From NCBI GenBank assembly GCA_018969905.1, contig JAGWXK010000007.1, positions 1-47,804 of the forward strand: a DNA stretch of 47,804 nt. Reading direction: 5' to 3'. This document shows, piece by piece, positions 42,489 through 47,804 of this stretch (position 1 is the stretch's first letter; the number at the start of each line of letters is the position of its first letter). This DNA comes from Bdellovibrionales bacterium (GTDB lineage: Bacteria; Bdellovibrionota; UBA1018; CAIMNF01). A program made the translations under genes and the position numbers. The notes under the pieces are model-generated. The model saw only the letters and a list, made by a program, of their open reading frames with translations. It did not search any database and was not told where the DNA came from.

Positions 42489-44101
42489 TCGTATCAGGGC
42501 CCAATCGCGGAAGCTCATTCGGTCTGATGGAAGGGGAAAACTCCATCGGGCGACAGATGGACAATCACATTGTGCTGAGTTCTTCCAAAGTTTCCAAAAG
42601 GCATTGCGCCCTTGTGGTGAATGCCCGGGATGTCGTGCTTCGGGATGACGGCAGCACAAATGGAACTTTTGTGAATGGAGCGCTCACCCGGCAACAGACC
42701 CTCAATTCCGGGGACAAACTCGGTGTCGGAGAGTTCGTGCTCGAGCTTGTAAAGTCGCAGGTGCCGGCAGTTCAGGATCCGCTGCAGAGTGGTGTTTCCG
42801 AAAATCAGGGGTTTCCAAAAGGGTTCGCTGATCCCGGCTTTGGAGCTCCACCGCCGGTCGAACGGATCACCATCGCAAAAGCCAGTTTCAAGGATGCGGT
42901 GCCCGAGGTGGAGGCGCCGCAGGACCCGGTGGGCCGCTTGGTTGCCATTTTCGAAGGAAAGCTCATGCCGAAATTCTACGGCATGTTGATGAAGACGGAG
43001 TTTCGTTCAGTGGCGGGAACCATCTTTCTTGTGATGGGCCTGGTGGTGGTCGCCGGTTCCGTGATGCCAATGCAGGATCTTGCGGAACAAAGCATTCGAA
43101 ATGAGGCCTTCATTCGTGCAAAAATCCTCTCGCGCGAGATCGCGGACCGGTTCAGTCCGAATTTTGTGAATCACACTGAATCCCTGATCGACTTCTCCTT
43201 TCTGGAAACCGAGGACTCCATCAAATCGATCGTGATCACCAATCCGTCCCTCCAGATCATTGCACCTGTTTCGCGCTTGAATCAGATCTATGCGGGTGGT
43301 TTCGAAGCGGTTTTTGCGCTTAAGGCGGCGAAAATGTTCCGCGAAGGCCGCGAAACCGGAATCGGAATGGTTGGAACCGATCAGAACATCGCGGTCTGGG
43401 CCGAACCCATCAAGATCACGGATGCTCGGATGTTGAAGCCCCAACTTGCCGCGATCACCGTGGTTGCGATCGATTTCTCCGGCAACATGATCGCATCGGG
43501 CGGTTTGGGTGTCGTTTATGGAACGGCCGCCGCAGTCGGGGGGATTGCGATATTTTTGGCCTACCTCATTCTCATGAGGCTTTCCGCAAAGCCCTACGAG
43601 GTATTGAATGAGGAGCTCGACCGGATCCTGCGCGGTGAGATCACGCGGGTGACCCAGGAGTTCAAGATGGAGGAGACCAAGGGGCTTTGGGAGAACATCA
43701 ATACCGCAGCTCAGAGAATCCCGAAGAGTGCGTCCGAGTCGATGAGCCTAAGCGAGGTGTCATGGGAGCAGAGACTGGAATCCTATCGAGCGCTCTCTGA
43801 ACAGGGCAAGTTCGCGTTTCTGGGTCTCGACCCCAACCTGATCGTGGTTTCGATGAATGAGATTTTCACCGAGGCCAGTGGCATCAGGTCGGAATCCATC
43901 GGTCAACCCATAAGTGTTGCTGCTGATCAGGCCCTCTCCGCACTTGCGGCCGATCTGCTGCGGGTGTCCTCCGGATCGTTGGGCCGATTTGCGAGCGATC
44001 GGTTCTCCTTTCAGGGCGACAATTATGATGTCATCGCCATCGCGGTTCCGAATGGTGAACAGAGTGGCCTTGCGGTGCTCTTCAAGAGGAGTGCTGGCTG
44101 A
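42473..44101 (+). CDS. FHA sensor-like membrane protein with C-terminal PAS-like region
   Basis: 542 aa. FHA domain about 1-95 (NSIGRQMDN; SKVSKRHCAL; RDDGSTNGTFVNG, with the GR, S..RH and NGT set intact). A linker, then a membrane helix (about 180-203), a periplasmic domain of about 145 residues that looks like a double-PAS/Cache sensor, and a second helix (about 345-368). The C-terminal cytoplasmic part has a HAMP-like stretch (LNEELDRILRGEITRV) and a PAS-like end (about 440-542). No kinase or cyclase output is present. It may sense an envelope signal and pass it by phospho-Thr binding or partner contact. Confidence 0.8.
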   Translation: MHRLVIVSGPNRGSSFGLMEGENSIGRQMDNHIVLSSSKVSKRHCALVVNARDVVLRDDGSTNGTFVNGALTRQQTLNSGDKLGVGEFVLELVKSQVPAVQDPLQSGVSENQGFPKGFADPGFGAPPPVERITIAKASFKDAVPEVEAPQDPVGRLVAIFEGKLMPKFYGMLMKTEFRSVAGTIFLVMGLVVVAGSVMPMQDLAEQSIRNEAFIRAKILSREIADRFSPNFVNHTESLIDFSFLETEDSIKSIVITNPSLQIIAPVSRLNQIYAGGFEAVFALKAAKMFREGRETGIGMVGTDQNIAVWAEPIKITDARMLKPQLAAITVVAIDFSGNMIASGGLGVVYGTAAAVGGIAIFLAYLILMRLSAKPYEVLNEELDRILRGEITRVTQEFKMEETKGLWENINTAAQRIPKSASESMSLSEVSWEQRLESYRALSEQGKFAFLGLDPNLIVVSMNEIFTEASGIRSESIGQPISVAADQALSALAADLLRVSSGSLGRFASDRFSFQGDNYDVIAIAVPNGEQSGLAVLFKRSAG

Positions 44102-45153
44102 TGGCGCAGGAAATCGTTTTTCGATTCAAGAGCTCACAGGTACCCCTTCAGGAAGGGGAGTATGCGCGCCTGCGTGTCTTGCAAGGGCCGGATCTGGGAA
44201 CGGTTTATGTGATCAAAAGCTCTTCGCTCACACTCGGACGGGGAGATGGGGTATCCCTCAGGATTGCGGACCTGAAAGCGTCACGCGTTCATGCAAGAAT
44301 CGAGTTCACTTCAAGTGTGGGCTGGCGGGTGGTGGATCTGGGAAGTGCGAACGGCATCTTTTATAGCGGAGAGTTTGTCCGCGATTTTGCCCTCAAAAGC
44401 GGCGACCACTTTACGGTGGGAGAGACGATTTTCGAGTTTCTCATGAACTCGGAATCCGGCCAGGTCCTGATGGCGCCGATTCTGGATGATCCCGAGCTCG
44501 AAAAACGTGAAGTGGCTTTCGCCGAGCAGAAAATCCGGGTCAGAGCGCTCGGCAAGGAGATCAGGTTTGCTGCCAAAAAGAATGCCAAGAAAACAAGCCC
44601 GCTGGTCCTCGTTCTTGGAGCCCTCTTCGCGCTTGCGTACGTTTATCCCGAGGAAGCGGGACCCATCTTGTATGATTATGGTCTTGATTTTATCGCGGAG
44701 CTGATCGGGGCACCGCCAAAGGGCCGGGTCGTGCAACAGAAAAAAAACGACCCGAAGAAGGATGAAAAGGACCGCTCCCTTGCATCGTATGGGGCACCCT
44801 CGGTGGCTCCGGAGGTGGCACGTACGGCGGAACAGTATTTTCGGCAGGGGTTTCGGGAGTTCAAGGCCGGAAATTATCTCAGGGCCCGTGAAATATTTTC
44901 GCTTGCGCTTCAGGTGAATCCGGGACACGAGCGGGCTCGGGATTATCTGGAGAATTCGATTCGAGAAAACGAGCGGGAGGTCAAGCGGCTCATTGATCTT
45001 GGAAGGCGTGCCCGGGATGTCGGTCGATTCAAGCTTGCGAGAAGCTATTTTTCCACTGCTCTCCGGCACAGCGGAGACGATCCTGAGGATCCCATGGTGA
45101 TCGAAAGCACAGAGGCCTTGAAGGAACTCGATTCCACCGGAGGTAATCGATGA
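44101..45153 (+). CDS. FHA-membrane-TPR protein
   Basis: 350 aa. FHA domain about 20-115 (SLTLGRGDGVSL; KASRVHARIEF; DLGSANGIFYSG). A membrane helix (about 162-180) is followed by a Lys-rich linker and TPR-like helices (about 240-335; AEQYFRQGFREFKAGNYLRAREIFSLALQ). FHA is therefore cytoplasmic and the TPR part periplasmic. It overlaps the previous stop by one base and the next gene by 4 nt. Confidence 0.82.
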   Translation: MAQEIVFRFKSSQVPLQEGEYARLRVLQGPDLGTVYVIKSSSLTLGRGDGVSLRIADLKASRVHARIEFTSSVGWRVVDLGSANGIFYSGEFVRDFALKSGDHFTVGETIFEFLMNSESGQVLMAPILDDPELEKREVAFAEQKIRVRALGKEIRFAAKKNAKKTSPLVLVLGALFALAYVYPEEAGPILYDYGLDFIAELIGAPPKGRVVQQKKNDPKKDEKDRSLASYGAPSVAPEVARTAEQYFRQGFREFKAGNYLRAREIFSLALQVNPGHERARDYLENSIRENEREVKRLIDLGRRARDVGRFKLARSYFSTALRHSGDDPEDPMVIESTEALKELDSTGGNR

Positions 45154-47474
45154 GCACGCTTTTGCGCCTTGAAGTGTTTCACCAGGGAGAACTCCTGAAG
45201 GAGATCCCGTGGGATGGCAGTACCATCTGGGTCGGGCGGGGAGAGGACTGTGGAATCCGGCTCGATGATCGGGCGATCTCACGCAAGCATGCGGTGATCC
45301 GACAGACCGAGAACGGAATGGAATTTGAGAAAAAGTCAAAGTTTGGCGAAGCCAAGGTTGATGGAAAAGATGTGGATCAGGTGACGCTCCATGGTGGTGA
45401 GTGTCTTGCTTTTGGTGAGTATGAGATTCGATTAAAGGCTTTCGAGCCGGCCGTGGCGAGTGCGAGGGCCCCTTCCGCATCGGAGAGTGAACTCCTGCCG
45501 ACCGCTTCCATGCTCGAAGAAAGTGTTCCTTTTGAATCTCCATCAGGATTCAGCGACCTGCAGTCCGCTCCAGGTGGAGCCACTGCGGTTATGGACGTCA
45601 CACAGGATCCTGGGCATCATCCCGATTTCAGCGCAGGCATCGAAACTCCGGGAGCTGTTCCCGTGGAAGAACCCTTTCCGGCTGCTGTAGAGGAGCCGTT
45701 TTCTGCAGCCACACCCGAAATTCCGACAGGCACCGGTGCGGTTTCGGATTCGGGACAGTTCCAGTTTTCGGGTCAGGATACCAATGGAGCCACGAAGATT
45801 TCCAAACGCGACACCGGAAACACCAAGCAGATCCTCGAGTTTGGTGACGCCGGGGATGGCGGGCGGGTTTACGAAATGGCGGATGACGAGATTGCGATCG
45901 GTCGGGCCCCCAATTGCCATGTCATCCTTGAAGACAGGAAATCCTCACGAAAACATGTGGTGATCCTGAAAAAGGAAAAGCAGTGGCTCCTGAAGGATCT
46001 GGGTTCCGCAAACGGAACGCTCGTGAACGGCGCCCGTGTGGACGAGCACATTCTTTCCAGTGGCGATGAAATTCGCATCGGGGATACGCATTTCCGGTTC
46101 AAAGTGGTGCAGGCGGACTACGAGGAAAAGAAAGCTGACTTCCTTCAGGTTCCGCCAGAACAGCTCCCACCCGCTCCGGCGTATCAATCCGACCCGGCGG
46201 TTGCGGCATCTCCGCCGCCCATGATTCTTCCTTTTGAATCCTTCACCCCGGGACATTCACCTGCGAGCGGTCCAGTTCCTGTGCCGGACTTCTCGGGGGT
46301 GCCGGAAGAAAACCGCAGTCTGATTCAGAAGGGCCTTGATCGGTTCCGTTCTGCTCCTCCGCGGATGCAGATGATTTACACCCTGTTGGTGATCGCAGTC
46401 TTGTACTTCGGCTTTTATGAGGAAGATGAAGTGGTTCAAAAGGCCAAAATCCAGCCTTCAAGCATCGCGAAAAAGGAGCCTGGAAAAAAAGACGACAAGA
46501 AGAAGAAGCTCCCGGGCCCCAGTTTTGAAAGCCTCACTCCCGAGCAACAAGCCTACATCGACTCTGAATACAAGATTTCGCTCGAGCACTTCAAGAATCG
46601 TGAGTATGACAGCTGTCTTCTTGAGTTGGGCAAGATCTTCTCGATCGTGCAGGACTACAAGGAGGCTCGCGAGGTCGAGGCGCTTGCGCGCGAAAAGAAG
46701 CGGCAACTGGAGGCCCAGGAAGAGGAAAGGAAGCGCAAAGAGATGGAGCGCCAGGCCCAGCTGAAGATCCAGGCCCTGATTGACCAGGCGGGACTTTTGA
46801 TGGAACAGAAGAAATACGATGAAGCCGAGGCCATTTTCCCTGAAATCGAGTTGCTCCAGCCCGAGAACACGATGGTTGCCAATTGGAGAAAACGCATTCA
46901 GGAGGAAAACGAGGCTTTGGAGCGGGCCAAGGAGGAGGCTGCAAAATTCGAGAAACGGCAAAAGGAGATCCGCGAGGAATACAAAGCCGCTCTGAAAACC
47001 TTTGAAGAAAAAAATTATTTTGGAGCCCTGGACCGGTTTGATGCCCTATTGACGAGAGAGGGGCTTCCGGCCGGACTGGTTGCCCAGGTGAAGGGCGACA
47101 TCCGCAAGGTGGAGAATGCGATTGCTGCCGAGCGGGATCCACTCATCGAGAAAGGAAAAGGTTTTGAGAAGGAGGAAAAATACACGGAAGCGTATCAAGC
47201 CTATTATCAGGCATCCAAAGTGGATCCTACGGACCATGAAGCACCTGCCGGCATGAACCGGATTCGGGGAGTGCTCACGAGTCGAGCCAAGGGAATCTAT
47301 TCCGAGGGAGTGATTGCTGAGAGTTTCAGTGATTTCGACCTTGCCGAAAGAAAGTACCGTGAAGTTCTTCAAGTGGTTCCGGTCGACAATGAGTATTTTG
47401 TGAAGGCCACAATCCGGGTGAAAAAACTCATGGCGCTGAAACAGCTCTCAGGCAGGGAGGAGCCCAAGCAGTGA
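45150..47474 (+). CDS. Double-FHA, membrane, coiled-coil/TPR protein
   Basis: 774 aa. FHA1 about 1-95 has GR and SRKHA but lacks the SxNGT loop (SKFGEAKVDG), so its phosphopeptide binding may be weakened. A Pro/Glu/Ala-rich linker follows, then FHA2 about 230-330 (AIGRAPNCHVIL; SSRKHVVIL; DLGSANGTLVNG), fully intact. A membrane helix (about 410-425, MIYTLLVIAVLYFGFY) precedes a coiled coil and TPR-like repeats (about 470-770). The layout is like the previous gene but larger. The last 4 nt overlap the phosphatase start. Confidence 0.82.
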   Translation: MSTLLRLEVFHQGELLKEIPWDGSTIWVGRGEDCGIRLDDRAISRKHAVIRQTENGMEFEKKSKFGEAKVDGKDVDQVTLHGGECLAFGEYEIRLKAFEPAVASARAPSASESELLPTASMLEESVPFESPSGFSDLQSAPGGATAVMDVTQDPGHHPDFSAGIETPGAVPVEEPFPAAVEEPFSAATPEIPTGTGAVSDSGQFQFSGQDTNGATKISKRDTGNTKQILEFGDAGDGGRVYEMADDEIAIGRAPNCHVILEDRKSSRKHVVILKKEKQWLLKDLGSANGTLVNGARVDEHILSSGDEIRIGDTHFRFKVVQADYEEKKADFLQVPPEQLPPAPAYQSDPAVAASPPPMILPFESFTPGHSPASGPVPVPDFSGVPEENRSLIQKGLDRFRSAPPRMQMIYTLLVIAVLYFGFYEEDEVVQKAKIQPSSIAKKEPGKKDDKKKKLPGPSFESLTPEQQAYIDSEYKISLEHFKNREYDSCLLELGKIFSIVQDYKEAREVEALAREKKRQLEAQEEERKRKEMERQAQLKIQALIDQAGLLMEQKKYDEAEAIFPEIELLQPENTMVANWRKRIQEENEALERAKEEAAKFEKRQKEIREEYKAALKTFEEKNYFGALDRFDALLTREGLPAGLVAQVKGDIRKVENAIAAERDPLIEKGKGFEKEEKYTEAYQAYYQASKVDPTDHEAPAGMNRIRGVLTSRAKGIYSEGVIAESFSDFDLAERKYREVLQVVPVDNEYFVKATIRVKKLMALKQLSGREEPKQ

Positions 47475-47804
47475 ACGGGTGGAGCAAGCAAAGGTTGCCT
47501 TTGAAATTCGCGGAAGCGTTCCAAGTGCAGGGAGCCAACCCTGTGCAGGAGGATTATTTCGAGATCAATGTGGATCGGGGGATTTTCATTCTTGCCGACG
47601 GATTCGGCGGAAGTGCGGGACGCGAGGCCGCTGAGTTGGCGGTAAAATCCGCGCGGAAGTTCATGGAACAGGAGGCGGGCGATCTGGATGCAACTCTTCC
47701 ATTTGAGTTGCGGCCGTATTACTCTCTTGCAGGAAATGTACTGTTGAATGCGATCGCCTTCGCAAATCAGACGGTTTTCCAGAGGAATCACGGACGATCC
47801 TGGG
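47471..47804 (+). CDS. PP2C-family Ser/Thr phosphatase, 5' part only
   Basis: At least 111 codons from a GTG at 47471 (GTGA overlap with the previous stop); cut by the window edge. FAEAFQVQGANPVQEDYFEINVDRGIFILADGFGG is the PP2C start: the first metal-binding Asp pair (ED, and ADGFGG in place of the usual DGMGG). A PP2C next to FHA proteins is typical of Ser/Thr phosphorylation systems; a Hanks-type kinase may lie further right. Confidence 0.82.
   Translation, partial: MNGWSKQRLPLKFAEAFQVQGANPVQEDYFEINVDRGIFILADGFGGSAGREAAELAVKSARKFMEQEAGDLDATLPFELRPYYSLAGNVLLNAIAFANQTVFQRNHGRSW

Overview
The window is chromosomal DNA from a Gram-negative bacterium of roughly 50-55% GC. Many genes encode exported hypothetical proteins and proteases. 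There is also an FHA/PP2C/TadC block, a MotA/MotB-like pair next to an FHA protein, a fused ccoNO oxidase gene and a long Thermus/Rickettsia-type isocitrate dehydrogenase. This mix suggests Bdellovibrionota or a nearby deltaproteobacterial-type lineage; that placement is inference from gene content only. I saw no rRNA, tRNA, CRISPR array, insertion sequence or prophage.

Layout. (1) 1-410 is a non-coding leader with a good promoter and hairpins. 411-5294 holds a three-gene cluster: a MotB/OmpA-like stator protein with a very long coiled coil, a MotA/TolQ/ExbB-like channel protein, and an FHA-coiled-coil membrane protein. (2) 5388-17990: an Fnr-type iron-sulfur regulator is divergent from a tightly packed operon. 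The operon runs CBS protein, ccoI, ccoS, ccoNO (fused), ccoQ, ccoP (monohaem), ccoG, a TauE/UreH-like membrane protein, then an ABC ATPase, FtsX-type permease and HlyD-type adaptor. It encodes a microaerobic cbb3 oxidase with its copper and assembly functions. A palindrome between the two transcription units is a likely Fnr-family site. (3) 18000-25499 carries envelope and exported proteins: a putative caspase-fold protein, a Cys-nucleophile alpha/beta hydrolase, an HEGRH putative metalloprotease behind a near-consensus promoter and a small ORF, an HTH-ABC1 kinase fusion, a lipoprotein and a secreted protein. (4) 25510-30004 is a minus-strand purine/queuosine operon, guaB-guaA-exported protein-queF. 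(5) 30157-33897: a papain-like secreted protein, a small secreted protein, the large chain of methylmalonyl-CoA mutase and a YkgJ-like cysteine-cluster protein, closed by a strong hairpin. (6) 33942-36413: NADP-type isocitrate dehydrogenase and a NhaR-like LysR regulator. (7) 36763-37737 is a second papain-like exported protein. (8) 37725-41118 is a minus-strand operon of an exported protein, two Dpp/Opp-type permeases and NagZ, which looks like peptidoglycan-fragment handling. (9) 41207-47804 holds TadC, DUF192, three FHA proteins (four FHA domains) and the start of a PP2C phosphatase, cut by the window edge.

Two FHA-centred membrane systems lie at the ends of the window, and both have inverted repeats pairing with the ribosome-binding region of their first gene. 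The most novel-looking items are the MotAB-FHA cluster, the TadC-FHA-PP2C cluster, the HTH-UbiB-kinase fusion with an operator-like palindrome over its -10 box, and the exported putative caspase-fold protein. All functional calls come from reading motifs by eye; no database search was run.
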